This document shows positions 1 through 11,900 of a stretch of DNA of 64,000 nucleotides, one piece after another. The position numbers and the translations under genes were made by a program. This DNA comes from Amaranthus tricolor. Lineage: Eukaryota; Streptophyta; Magnoliopsida; Caryophyllales; Amaranthaceae. The stretch lies in contig NC_080048.1 of NCBI RefSeq assembly GCF_026212465.1, positions 30,728,257-30,792,256 on the forward strand. Reading direction: 5' to 3'. How positions within the stretch are numbered: the stretch's first letter is position 1; the number at the start of each line of letters is the position of its first letter. The notes beneath the pieces were generated by a model that worked only from the letters and a program-made list of their open reading frames with translations, searched no databases and was not told the DNA's origin.

Positions 1-285
1 CCCTTTAGTGCTAGTTTTACTACATGCCCTTTGTTCGCATTTTATATGAATTGGCCAGATTGACTCTGACACATTGCTTCAAACTCGAAACAGTAGTCTG
101 GTAGTCATGAGATGGCTATTAGACAATAGGGTTTTGAGGTATGTGGGGAAAGCGAGTCTATATGGTATTCATCGAGTGGGTCAGATACCTTTAGATTGAG
201 GTATGATTACTATCCTAGTTGAGCAATGAAGACTAAAGATGCATACATAGCACGTCATGCTCGCATGTATTGTTAGGTACTTATA

Positions 286-1110
286 TTGGGCTATTTATTT
301 GTTGAAAAGTTCAGAAACGAGATGCAAGGGATACTTTTCGAGCTCCTTGACCGAGACTGGCGTGATATAACATTATATACTTGTGCTAGTGTCGCACTTG
401 CTTTCCTCTACAAACATATATGCCAAGCGGCTTCGATCAAGAGAGGGAATCAGATCAGCAGTGACATTGCGAGTCCATTGGTCATTCTACAGGGATTACG
501 AAATCTAACTTATATTTACATAATTATAACATTATTAAGCAATGTTACTCATATTTATTATATTAAACAGTTGTGGATATGGAAGCATATTACTTTTTGC
601 GATCCTGCTATCCTAACTCGACCGCACGAGGAAATGACGTGTACAGCTGGTGGATCCTTCCAATGACAAGCCATATGGATTGAGATGGTTCGTGCTTCGA
701 TTAACACTTTCTTGCATCTCACGGTATCTATATCCCATACGAGAATCACTCAATTGCATGACAAGTGAGTAGCTACTTTGATTACTTTTCATTTCACTAC
801 TATTTATTTCATTTACAATGTAATTTATTTTATTGTTTTATGTCATAGATGATATTTAGATCATATCCCGTAGAAATGGATAACGAGTGGTGTATACGAA
901 CACCAATGGTTTTCTTTCCGTTCGTTGAATACCACTACCCTGAACTGGTCATGCCATAGTATTGTATGATCCAGATGAGGCCTGAGCCACCAAAAGACCA
1001 TCAAAAGCTGCATGAGGTTGATTGTAGGGGAAGAGTATAATGAAATAGTTGCATATCAACGAGGATTCATTGAGGGTATGAGGGACGTGAAGATCACGTA
1101 GATTTTTTTT
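286..1110 (+). pseudogene. Decayed plant mobile domain (PMD) fragment
   Basis: This is a remnant of the plant mobile domain (aminotransferase-like, PMD/MAIN-type) often carried by plant transposons. At about 355-490 a frame reads W-R-D-I...VALAFLYKHICQA and SDIASPLVILQ, matching the family pattern of a Trp-rich start followed by LAYLYRxLCxA and GPLxLLQ. At about 570-600 comes LWIWKHI, the family LWxWERI element. At about 906-1035 another frame reads PFVEYHYPELVMP, a stop, YCMIQMRPEPP and HQKLHEVDCRG, matching VExHxPxRVxRQFGxxQxxPxxP...LHxIDxRG. The pieces lie in different frames, are separated by AT-rich introns or insertions, and have a TAG where the conserved Gln of RQFG is expected. The family assignment comes from these motifs; the loss of function is inferred. 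Confidence 0.65.
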
Positions 1111-2548
1111 GGTATTATTACGATGTATCTCATTCGGTATCATGATATCACCAGACAGTTCATCCATAGCGGCCACTCTCTTTGAACTACACTCTGTATG
1201 GCGTGCTATTAGTTGTTTTAGTGAGTCCATTCTTTTCTATTTTATATAATCACTATTTTATGTTAACCTAATGCATACCTGAATTGTTTTTTAGAAGCAA
1301 CAGATGATGCACATTCGTGACTACATGCACTCACAACATATATGTTCTGAACAGCTGAATGAACTACTCAAGGTGTGCGACCGTGTGATGGTGGACCTTG
1401 GTTAAGAGCATCCGCTTTGACCATCACCGCGGGATAATATTCTAGGTTCTCCCACACAAGTAGATGCTCTAGGGACATTGATTGAGCATAAATTGCCATA
1501 CAATTTGTCTACATCCGATGACTCTTGGACCCACTCAGGGAGAGTCTTTATATGTATCTCGACTTCATCCCTATAACTTTAGGGTTCATGATCAATCAGA
1601 TAATAAGTGTATCCCCACTGATTATTCTTAGATTATAACTTGTATATATTTGAATATGTATATAACTTTGTATTTGTAATATTATTTACATTGTTATATA
1701 TTGAGTATTTGAATGAGAAAAATGATGAAAATTGGTATATGAAATTGATTGTAGAGCCGGGATTTTTAATAGGGCAGAGAAAAAACAAAGACAATAAATA
1801 AAAAAACCATAAAAACGCTACTTGAGACAACGATTTCTTGGTTAAGGCAAGGTCAATGAGCTGTTAAGTTTAACGGCATTGAAAATCATTATCTTAGGCA
1901 GCGTTTTAACTTAAAGGGAAATTACCCATTTTAAGACTTAAAATGCCAATTTCAATACATAAATTGCTGATTTCAAGCATTAAAAGGTCATCTAGTAATT
2001 TGTTTTATTTTGTTTTATTTATATATAATTTTTTTCAATTCAAATTTGAGACATAAAATGTCAAATTCAAGATAATGTTGGAATTGGTCTTTTAAGCCTT
2101 TGATTTGGTCTTTAAGTCTTGAAATTGAGAATTTTTTTAAAAAAATATAATACCAAATTTAAAAATTAAAACCAAATCGAAAAGTCTTGGAATTGGTCTT
2201 TTAATTCGTATATTTAATCATTTAAGTCTTGAATTTGATCTTTTATGTCTCAAATTTAGTATACAATGTAAAAAACATAGAAAAAAACGAAGCCACAGAC
2301 TATTTGACCTATATATGAATGCTTGTACCCATGCAACTGTTGCATACGACAAATTCTTGTATGAGAAAGTCTTACCATGAGACAACTCATAATTTGGTTA
2401 AATAGCCTAGTAATAGAAACTTTTTGCTTATGGACTTCTTGTTTTGAGGTCATCTCACCGTCATCGTGAGACGGTGTCATAAAAGGCGGAATATTTATTT
2501 AATCTTTCGTTGTACTTTTGGTTCGCATCAAGCCAAGTTCTTTAGCCC
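1111..2548. other. AT-rich stretch without recognised genes
   Basis: No convincing coding frame is visible. From about 1920 to 2260 there are imperfect repetitions of a phrase like TTAAGTCTTGAAATTGG in both orientations, ending just before the left inverted repeat of the MULE-like element. A short block at 2440-2480 contains a palindrome-like GTCTCACCGTCATCGTGAGACG. Confidence 0.5.
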
Positions 2549-2725
2549 TATATGCGCAGAATAATTGAAATCAATAAGATAAATTATCAAAAAATGCACG
2601 AAATAAGATAAGTTTCAACTTATTTCCAAAAATAAGCGTGTAATTCCCAAAGCTGTGGTTTGGGGCTGTTAGCAGTTACTAACTGTGAACAGGTCAAAAA
2701 AGCAAACTAGTTGCGAACAAGTGTT
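2549..2725 (+). repeat. Left terminal inverted repeat of the MULE-like element
   Basis: It begins near CCTATATGCGCAG, runs through the conserved TCAATAAGATAAATTATC and TAAGCGTGTAATT blocks, and ends in GTTACTAACTGTGAACAGG-type units. It matches the reverse complement of 5190-5360 over most of its length with scattered substitutions. Confidence 0.8.
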
Positions 2726-3357
2726 TTTGAGCCTATTCGCGGTTACTCATCGACCACAAATACAAAACAACACCTCCCTTCGTTCCCATTTTTCCCAATT
2801 TCAAACCCTATCTTAAACAATTTGGCATTCCACTTACAAAAATCACTATTAGACTAGCTTCCATTCATCAATTCTTACATTCCTCTTTCAATTTGGCACT
2901 TCAAATTTAGTTTAGGATACTCTAGCTTACACAAAGGCAAACTTTTATTGGTTTTTTCGAGTATATATATCGTTTTTTTTGGTTTTGATAAAGTTTGGTT
3001 ATTTTCTCAAATGTAGGTTACTAATTCTAAAATCAATACTCTTCTTAATCATCCATAACTGTTCAAGGTAATGTTTAATTGTTTTCATAGCTTTATGTTG
3101 TTTTTTGGAGTATTGTTGTTGATGAGCATATTGAATTAGTTGAATTTGATGTACATGAAATTTTGATGTTGTTATTAGAAATATCATTTATGAACTTATT
3201 AATTGATTTATTATTTGAATTTTATGTACATTATATATCAGAAATTTTGATGTTGTTATTAATTGATTTATTAGTTGAATTTTATGTGCATTATAAATAT
3301 GTGAACTTAGTTACATTATAGACTTTATTAATTTATAGACCAAAAGATTATAATCAA

Positions 3358-3870
3358 ATGAATATAATGTATTTGTATGGGCATGAAGTTGATGATGATG
3401 TTGATTTTGTTTGTATTCATGTAGAAATGGCATCATTTCGCGTCACTATAGTATGTTTTTGGAATGGTTCTATTCGAGAAAGTAGTGGCAAAGTTCATTA
3501 TGTTGGGGGAAGACGTAGGTTGTTTGCATGCAACTCGAACATGGATTTGAATCGGTTTAAACATTTTATATGTTCTAAGATTGGATTAAACCCCACTAGA
3601 AGTACCGTAAATATAAGCTTTTAATATGACATGAGTGGAGAATTGCTAGTCTTTCCTGTTGAGGATGATGAGGCTATAGATGCTATGTGGGCGAGGAAGC
3701 ATATTTTTATCGGCCAACCTTATAGAAGCGTTGGTTGTGGTGAAGCTCCTCCTCTGCAACAACCCCCACCAGATGTTGCATATGGATCACGGTGGAATTT
3801 TGCACGCCGAACGCGCAAACACTCTGAGACCGGTCTAGGATTCTACCGAGATTAGTTAGACCTGCTGCGA
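3358..3870 (+). pseudogene. MULE transposase-type N-terminal region (PB1-like), broken
   Basis: An 88-residue frame (3358-3624) contains GKVHYVGGRRRLFACNSNMD and KIGLNPTRSTVNIS. This follows the N-terminal pattern of plant MuDR-type transposases, where a Y-x-GG-x(R/K) box is followed by a helix and a G-x-x-P-x-x-x-x-x-x-x-x-Y strand. A stop precedes a second frame (3631-3855) that continues the same domain with MSGELLVFPVEDDEAIDAMW. The zinc-knuckle and DDE parts expected downstream are missing and the sequence passes directly into PMD coding. This is either an internally deleted transposase or a fusion. The domain call rests on pattern only. Confidence 0.55.
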
Positions 3871-3956
3871 CCAACCAGTTAGATATTTCAGTACTCATTA
3901 ACATTACTGCAATTTAATTAACACATCATTTACATTTTCATAACATATATTATAGT

Positions 3957-4830
3957 TTTTGTGGGATCCGTACCCTGCCAAAGCCTATGCAGCTGTGCTC
4001 GAGCACTTGGGGATTCAGTTAGGTGCGTGGAGGGCTTCTGTGCCACTCATATGCTTCGACATTGTCGAAGTACATATACCGGAGTGCGTACTGCGCTAAT
4101 ATGAGTTGGTACAGGGCATTCCACCGCCTTGCGACACTGAACCCGAGTTGCACCTGATTTTGCGTAAGAATCAGGATATGGCGAACTGGATGGAGATCAA
4201 TTGGCGCCACATCGCTTGTTGGGATCATAGACTTGAGCTGCTAGCCCAAGGTGCGCCGATAGATTTTGATGGTGCACCCACTACACCTAACTACATGTTG
4301 TGGTTCCTCTCCATCACTCGCCGATGGATGCCACGTGGCATCATCGCAACGTCACATTATGCTCCTGCTAGGCCTATGATGACCCAATTTGTAAGTCTTC
4401 ATTTGCATTTAAATGATTAAGTTGCCGATTACATAATATAATATTACATTAACTAAATATTAATTGCAGGCACAAGGTGTGGTAGTCGTGATGCGGTATA
4501 GCCACGAGGAGCCGGTAAGAGAGATTGCGCAAGACATGCTCGTCGGCGCGCAGTTCCAGCACTTCATACCGGAAGACACTACGGAGTCATCACTGGCTAC
4601 CGCCGATGCGCACGTCTCACCTCCTACTTAAGACTATCATTTGGAGGAGATGAATCTTTCATACCTCGTTAACGTTGTGGGCACCTCGTAAGTTGGGCCA
4701 TCCCAGCCATCACAGTACCAGTCCCCTCCTCTTCCAGAGCAACACACGAACGCTTCTTACTACCGTAGGAGGCGTAGGAGACCAATTCAGTTGGATATGG
4801 TAGATGAGGGTGATGAGGGTTAGCGTTAGG
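3957..4830 (+). pseudogene. Plant mobile domain C-terminal part inside the MULE-like element
   Basis: After an AG acceptor near 3954 the frame reads FLWDPYPAKAYAAVLEHLG, VPLICFDIVEVHIPECVLR, a TAA, then YELVQGIPPPC and, through 4420, NWMEINWRHIACWDHRLELL. These are the family hallmarks W-D-P-Y, VPLIxFxxVExHxPxRVxRQFGxxQxIPxxP and WxxRxxxxxxxG. A further exon-like piece follows an AG near 4469 (HEEPVREIAQDMLVGAQF region) and ends in a basic RRRRRRPIQLD tail near 4770-4800. The TAA replaces the Gln of RQFG. The family is well supported; the protein is non-functional as written. Confidence 0.7.
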
Positions 4831-4851
4831 TTTTTGTGTATTTGGATTGAC

Positions 4852-4900
<49 letters not shown>
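4852..4900. repeat. TA/GT compound microsatellite
   Basis: About nine TA units pass directly into about sixteen GT units. It sits between the PMD 3' end and the right inverted repeat of the MULE-like element. Confidence 0.95.
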
Positions 4901-4902
<2 letters not shown>

Positions 4903-5189
4903 ATTTAGTTCTATATGTCAAACATTTGTATATATTTAGTTGTATATATATGTTTATTTAGTTTATCATAACCTCCAAGCTTTGACTTGCGAATGCTCGG
5001 ACTTTTGGCGATAAATCATCCCACCTGACACATACATTGACTTGTAATAACTTATGATGATGTCTCTGTTGCAAATATATCAAATAAAAAAACTCAATAA
5101 TTAGGAAAAGTAGTTGGTAAAAAAAAGTCAAAGCAGTTATTCACAGCTACTAACTGTGAAAGTCAACACCTGTTCGCAGTTAGTAACTA

Positions 5190-5360
5190 CGAACAACTGC
5201 TTTGTTTTTTCCACCTGTTCGCAGTTAGTAACTGCGAAGTGCGCCAAACCACAGGTTTGAAAATTACACGCTTATTTTTTAAAATAAGTTAAAACTTATC
5301 TTATTGCGTGCATTTTTTTGATAATTTATCTTATTGATTTCAATTTTTCATATGCGCATA
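5190..5360 (-). repeat. Right terminal inverted repeat of the MULE-like element
   Basis: This is the reverse-complement partner of the left end. Inner units such as CCTGTTCGCAGTTAGTAACT occur two to three times, making the inner half of the inverted repeat internally tandem. Confidence 0.8.
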
Positions 5361-5779
5361 GGCCATTTGCATAACCCATGGCCATGAGGCCCATGACCGA
5401 TTAGGCTCATTTTGGTAAAAAACAACACAAAAACTTGGACGAGACCGTCGCAAGCTAAGACGAATTGTGGGCTAGCCCATTTTACGCTCATATAACAACA
5501 TTTTAATTTTTTGTGTATTTATTAATTTTAACGTTGAAGGTATTAGCTTTGAAAAATAATACCTTTAAAGTCAAAATTAATACCTTTAAGATCCGAATTG
5601 AAAAATGCCCAGAAAATAAAAAATTACTGAAATTGTTATACACTCAAATTGTATCGATTCAAATTGACCGTCTCATTATAAGGCCGTCTATTACAAGACC
5701 AACCGAAAAAACAATACTTTCATTTGAGCATAAACAACAACAAAAAAAAAACACAAATAAAGATTCGATCTTTTCTGGG
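5361..5779 (+). promoter_or_regulatory. Presumed promoter and 5' leader of the AARE gene
   Basis: This is the only space between the right end of the MULE-like element and the first coding exon, so the core promoter must lie here or within the transposon end. I see no unambiguous TATA box; ATATAACA at about 5489 and TTATACACT at about 5637 are candidates. From about 5735 the sequence becomes AAC/AAA-rich, typical of a plant 5' leader. Transcription start is not determinable by eye. Confidence 0.4.
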
Positions 5780-5797
5780 ATGGAAAACAACGAATGA
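5780..5797 (+). CDS. Five-codon upstream ORF overlapping the extended AARE start
   Basis: ATG GAA AAC AAC GAA TGA encodes MENNE. Its ATG context is strong (GGGATGG, purine at -3 and G at +4). Its stop TGA (5795-5797) overlaps the next ATG (5794-5796) as ATGA. That second ATG opens the in-frame N-terminal extension of AARE. Such an arrangement would be expected to limit initiation at the extended start. Whether the leader is transcribed from upstream of 5780 is inferred. Confidence 0.45.
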   Translation: MENNE

Positions 5798-5918
5798 CGA
5801 AGTGTCTGACTTCTACAAATTGTGTGCTGTTCTTCAATTCATTCAAATTGTCTTCTTTTCTACCATTTTCTATTCAGTTTCAATCTGTAATCACTCTTCC
5901 TCCTCCTCCTTCTTCCTG
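5794..5918 (+). other. Exon encoding a transit-peptide-like N-terminal extension of AARE
   Basis: From ATG 5794 the frame is open for 41 codons plus two bases, ends at a consensus donor (TG|GTAAGT) and joins 7521 in frame to read SCERLSIASVMDAS, reaching the internal start. The 50 extra residues are rich in Ser, Thr, Phe and Leu. Basic residues (Lys3, Lys18) come early and no acidic residue appears before the exon junction, the composition of a plastid transit peptide. Plant AARE has been reported in both cytosol and plastids, so alternative initiation or transcription is plausible here. The targeting itself is inference. Confidence 0.6.
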
Positions 5919-8900
5919 GTAAGTACTTTAATTTTTACATGTTTGACACACTTCACTCCACTTATCCACTTTTCTTCATAATTGACTACTACTAATTACT
6001 GATTAAACTTGATGGTAAATGAAAGGTTAAAAATTTTAATTTTGTCCAAATGCAATGTATTTTGTATGCCCACTTCATTTTGTGTTTAGCAGTTGTTGGG
6101 TTTTTTTGTTTGGTAATTTTTGTATAAGTATTAGATGTATTGGTTGATTTTTAGTTGCTAATGAGTAATAATGATGTATTTCATTGCTTTTGATCTTGTT
6201 TATGATTAAGTCCAATCAATCTTAATTCTTTAGTATTTTGATTTATTATGATGAAGATTATGACTTTACTTTGTCTACTTACCTGTAATTCATTGATTGT
6301 TCAGAATTGTAGTGTTAAATTTGGTTGTAAAAATTTGCAATCCTTCAAAAGTGTATTGAAATTCACTTGCTTCAGTTCACAAATTGGTAATGAGATTAAT
6401 GAGTGGGTAATACTATTCAGAAGATTCTGGGTTGAGTTTGTTACCTTAGAAATTTATAGGCTTTTGGGTTGTCAGAAGAATCTGGATTACTAATGTGTTG
6501 TTTTGTTGGGTTAGGGTTTTCTTCAAGTGTTTTTGGCTTAGTATTCTAGGGTTGGGGACTGTGTAGCTGAGTTTGATGAGCTATTAGAATGTACAAGGTT
6601 CATTTTGGAATGAGGAATTTGGTTTGTATGTCAAGATTGATTAGTTCTATTGGTCTAATCACTGATCTTCTTTAGCTGAAGTATGTACTACTAGTTTTAA
6701 GGTTGTGTTTGGATGGAATGAAATGGAGGGAAAGAAAGAGGAGGGATTTGGATGGAGGAAGAATCTCTTGTTTGGATAGCAAAATGGGAGGGAAGGGAAT
6801 TGAAAGGATATCATGGATACTTTTTGTTAAGGCTTCAATTTCTCCAAAGTTGGAAAGATTTGAAGAAAAAACTCCCATCTCCCTTCCTTTCTCTTCCATT
6901 CCCTCCTATACAAAAAAGAGCTATTTCCCTTCTATTTCTCTTGCCTTCCTTTCCCTTCCCTTCTTTCCCCTTCCCTTCCTTTCTTTTCTCACTAAAATTG
7001 TTATCCAAATATAGTAGAAGCATATGTAACATTATGTGTAAGAATGGTAGTGGCTGTCAGCTTGTCACTACAACGAGATCATTTTGACAAGTATGCGGTT
7101 ATTTATGCTCGATTTCGATGGTGGAGAGATTACATAGGGTGTTAGAGTGTATCAAATGTTTTTTTTCTCCCTTAGTATAGAAGTGAGACTCCTGTAATAG
7201 ATATGGAAGTGTGGAATATGGCCGTATAAATTTAGCGAGTTTTCAAAATTACACTTTTAATCAATTTTCATATTGCATTAGCTTTTTAAATTCATGTTCT
7301 ACAAGTTCCATTCTTAGGAGTTAAGATTAGTTTTATTTAAGCAATTTAGAATGGTAAGTTATGCCTGCTTATGTGTGTGCAAACCATAGAGTAAAAACTA
7401 TGCATTTTGTAACTTCATGAAGCTTCTCGTACTCTATTTAAGAATACACGGGTTGAGGATTTTTGAAGGTTTTTTTCAACCTCACCTTTTGGATTTTTTT
7501 TATTATGTGATCACTTGTAGCGAAAGATTATCAATTGCTTCAGTGATGGATGCTTCTAGAAGTGAATTGGCAAAGGAACTGCCACTCTGCTTGGATCCAA
7601 CCATGGTTGAAGAATATACTTCTTTGTCAAAAGTACTTGCAAAATTCAGTAGCATTCCTAGCATTAGCAAAGCCTGGGTTTTCAAATCAGATAATGGTAT
7701 AACTTTCATTTAAAGTTTATTTTGAGCTTGGAACTTGTGTCGTTGTTCACTCATTCTATCAACTTGTGCAGGCAAGGTCTCGAAGGCTATGTTTTCTATT
7801 AACCAACCAAATGTCCTGGCGAATAAAATGAGAAAGTCTTTACTATCTGCTTCTTTGAGAAAAAATGGCGCCAGCGCCATCAACTTTGAATGGTCTCCAT
7901 TTCCTATTGAATTGCCTGGGGTAGCTTTAATGGTTTCTTCGCCATCAGGTTCAAAGCTTCTTATGGTTCGAAACCCTGAGAACGATTCTCCCACCAAACT
8001 TGAAATATGGGGCCCGTCAGCCTTGGAGAAGGAGTTCCACATTTCGCAATCTATTCATGGTTCAATCTATTCTGATGGATGGTAATGATTGATCCTCATG
8101 TAATCACTTAAGTCCATTACACCTAGCATAATATCTCTTCCTATTTCCTCATCCTTTTCGTGTTGCTGAAGTAACTTTCTTTTTTTCGTAATCCATTAGG
8201 TTTGAAGGTGTTTCATGGAACTCTGATGAAACACTTATTGCATATGTTGCTGAGGAGCCTTCCCCTCCTAAGTCAATCTTCAGTAGTTTTGGCTACAAGA
8301 GTGAAGGTTCCGGTGATAAAGATTGTAATAGCTGGAAAGCCCTTGGGGATTGGGAGGAGGGATGGGGAGAATGTTATGTGAACAAAAGGAGGCCAACAAT
8401 CTTTGTCATCAGTGTTGAAAGGTCCACATCGCCTAATGAATACTTGCCAATGTTTTTATTCGTGCATTATTTTCTATATAATGTGCTACATCTATAATTA
8501 TCGAATTTTGGATTTTGTGTAGTGGTGAGGTACGTGCTGTCGAAGGAATAAAAAAGTCTTTGAGTGCTGGTCAAGTCATATGGACTCCAGCAACTGAAAG
8601 TTCACGACAAAATTTAGTTTTTGTCGGGTGGTCATCGGATTCAAGGAAATTTGGCATGAAATATTGTTATAACAGGCCATGTGCTTTGTATGTTGCTTGC
8701 AGTCCGTTCAATGAGTTAACGGGTGATGGTATTGACCAAAGGTGGGTTGACTTCTACAGCTGATTTTGCTCGCATGCTATTTAATCTGGTTCCTCTTTTT
8801 TACAGCTTACTATCTTTTGGTTAAGATAATTTTATCCATTGTGGAGTTTGATCGGGTAAGTTTGTTCATTTCTGACAGACCCAAGAAAGACACTGAAGTG

Positions 8901-11900
8901 GTTAATGTGACTCAGGGAGTTAACAGTGCGTTCTCTCCGTTGTTTAGGTATGTTTTGTAAGTTTTGTAGTTAAATGCTACTTTTACAAAGTAAATCAGGA
9001 TACACATTGAAAGTTAATAGGAGGTTGAATACTCTCTAGAGGGGGGTGAATAGAGAGTTTGGGCTTTTTAAACTTTTCTGGCAGTTTGTCTTAAGAGTTT
9101 GAGGAGTCTGTCAAAACTGTCTTCTAAAACAGCTTTGAGCCAATTCGTAAACAATAACGTATGTGCGGAAAAATAAACTTTAAAGTATAACACACGATAT
9201 GTTAACGAGGTTCGGTTCTAACTAACCTACTCCCCGCCTATGGGTTCTCTTTCAACCCGTAGGATTTCAACGCCTTTTATTAATCCGATTTTAATACAAA
9301 TAAGAAGATCTCACTATCTCCTCTCACCACGTTCTTCCCCTTGAAGAACCGTATTACAAGTCCCTTTAATAAAAGCAAAATCCCAAATCTCACAATAGAG
9401 ATTTACAAGTTGAACACTTTGAAAAGTATTCTTCATTAGGTGTATTAAACTTAATCTAACTCTTTTTAAACTCTTAAGCCTATTACAAATGTAAGAGTTA
9501 GATAAACTAAGAATTAAGAATTACGAATTACAAATTACAACTCTTAGAGAATTTCTAAGTTAAGAGAGAAAGTTGTAAAAAGTGGTGTATCTTAGTTCTG
9601 GAATGAAGCCTCATATATATAGTGTTACGCCTCAACACATCTTCAAAAACAAGAAGGCTCTTATCCGTTATTTTCTGTTGACCTGGTCGTTCTGCGCCTG
9701 TCTTCAAGATCTTGAGGTTATCTTCAAACTGACGTGTACTGACAGCTAAAAATAATTTCGTCATTGTGTTTGTAATTGTCCAATGCTATGCTGCCACGTT
9801 AGTACTCATACAAGATATTGAATAATAAGCACAAACCAGATTTATCAACATTTAATTAATCATTTAAATTAATTTCTATTATTAGCATTAATTCAAATCG
9901 TCATTTTCTATTTTTAGTATAAATTCAAATATCATCCTATTAATAGAAAACTCTAGATCTTGCATAATTATCAAATATAGCCGTGTGCTATAATTAGTAA
10001 AACATGTGTACCTTGTACTATATTTAATTATCAAATTAATTTTAAGCACATATTTAAATTCAAGTTCAAATATAAAATATTTAAACGTTAAACAAAAAAC
10101 GTGTAGTAAAATATTCAAACTTCATTTCAAATAATATCCAAGTTAATTTTAATGAACCTTGACCTATTAAAATATTTCAAATGTAATTACGAAACTAACC
10201 TGATTGTAAACGTAATTATCTTCAAGACTTTGAAACATATTTCAGAACTTATAAAATCAACTTTAAAATAAACTAAAGTTCTTTAAGCATATTCCATCGA
10301 CTTCGGACTTAAATATATATAAATCAAATGTATATCAAATATGATTTTAAACTTACTTAAACAATTAAATGTAATTACTTAATTTATTTGTTTAATCAAT
10401 ATGTGTTTTGAATTATCATCATTCAAGAGAATTAAGTCTTCAATCTCCCCTTATCATTATTTAAGAGAGTTGAGTCTTCACACATGAAAATTATCAAAGT
10501 CATGTTCATATTAGTTCTTTGATTGTTAAATTTCATGGGATCTTACTTAAAATGTGCTTCGCTATGGCATGTTTGGCAACTTGGAATTCATTTTCAAATG
10601 TTGAATTCGCCCAAATACTATGTTTGGCAAATCTAAAAATTGAAATTCTGGAAATGGGCTAGTTCGATATGATTCAAATGTAAAAATGGCGCTAAATATC
10701 AAAATGTGAAAATTCGAAGTAAATATGTTTGATTTACAATTCATGAATTTGAATACTATAATTGAATTCCCCATTTTCAAATGAATTCCATGTTGACAAA
10801 CACGACCGTAAAGGATAAATTTTACCTTTTTCCTTGCTGATATCTTTTTTAGTTTGCCAATAGGTCGAGGGGGAGGCTGTTTATTTAGATGTTTAGCAAA
10901 TGTTGTGCATAAGTAATTTTCACTAAATAGGTAAATTTTTTTAAATTTATACTTATCTATGGCCTATATAACAACTTCTTTGTTATTTAAAGGGTCAATT
11001 GATAAACACCCTCTTTGTTATTATATGGTTGCATGCATAATGTTGTTTGACCTATGTAACATAATTATCTTTTTTCAGTCCCGATGGCAAATTTCTTGTT
11101 TTCTTGTCTGCCCAAGCTTCTATCGACACAGGAGCACATTCGGCAACCAATTCACTCCATCGAATTGATTGGCCAAGTGATGGAAATCCCAACCTGCCCT
11201 CTAAAATTGTGGATGTGGTGAGTTGTAACTCTCTTATGATTTAGATTTTAAGGAAATGGACCTTTTTTCTTGGTTCCTAGACCCTTGTACCGTTTCATAT
11301 TTCAAATTCCCTTTCTTTGTTGATCCATTTTAATTATGTAAAAATTGTTTCATGTCCTCTTGCCGAGTGTTGTAACAAAATTACTTTTCGTTCCTCTTCT
11401 ATATGAGAATTGAGACTGTTTTCTGATGGCAGAATTTCAGCAGTTGAAGATCAAGATGTGACTGATCCCTCTTATTTGAGTAGTTCTCATGCTTCTTCTC
11501 AATATTGTAGGTTTCTATTGTAATACGTCCTGACGACGGATGCTTCCCTGGGCTATATTGCACCGAATTCCTATCTAACCCATGGCTTTCTGATGGGAAT
11601 ACTATTATTTTATCCTCCATATGGGGAAGCACACAAGTTATACTTTCGGTGGACATACTCAGGTAGCAAAGGTTTCATTTACCAAGTCCCCCTGCTAGTT
11701 ATCTCCACTGTTTGTCTCAAATTTTAATTTTATTTTTCAGTGGCAATGTATTGCGCATAACCCCTCATGATTCTTCTTCTTCATGGAATCTTCTGTCCCT
11801 TGATGCGGATAATATCATTGCTGGTATTGCTGTTTGTCTACCATCCTTTTTCTTTTTGTTTGGGTGAATACGCATTCTGTAAGTTTTGGCATAAAGAGTC

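Larger units (their letters stand above)
2549..5360 (+). mobile_element. MULE-like DNA transposon with long inverted ends, carrying MULE N-terminal and PMD sequences
   Basis: The 2.8-kb segment is bounded by long inverted repeats of about 170 bp (2549-2725 and 5190-5360). Both contain TATGCGCA, AAATCAATAAGATAAATTAT and TAAGCGTGTAATT in matching order when one is reverse-complemented. The inner parts carry repeated units like CTGTTCGCAGTTAGTAACT. Inside are an N-terminal MULE-protein region and a plant mobile domain, both broken. No DDE transposase core was recognised, so the element should be non-autonomous. Long inverted ends over 100 bp fit Mutator-like elements. I could not see a convincing 9-bp target duplication, so the outer edges are good only to a few bases. 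Confidence 0.75.

Noticed and set aside
6835..7032. Lys/Gly/Arg-rich minus-strand frame in AARE intron 1
   Set aside because: Produced by the purine-rich half of a MITE; low complexity.
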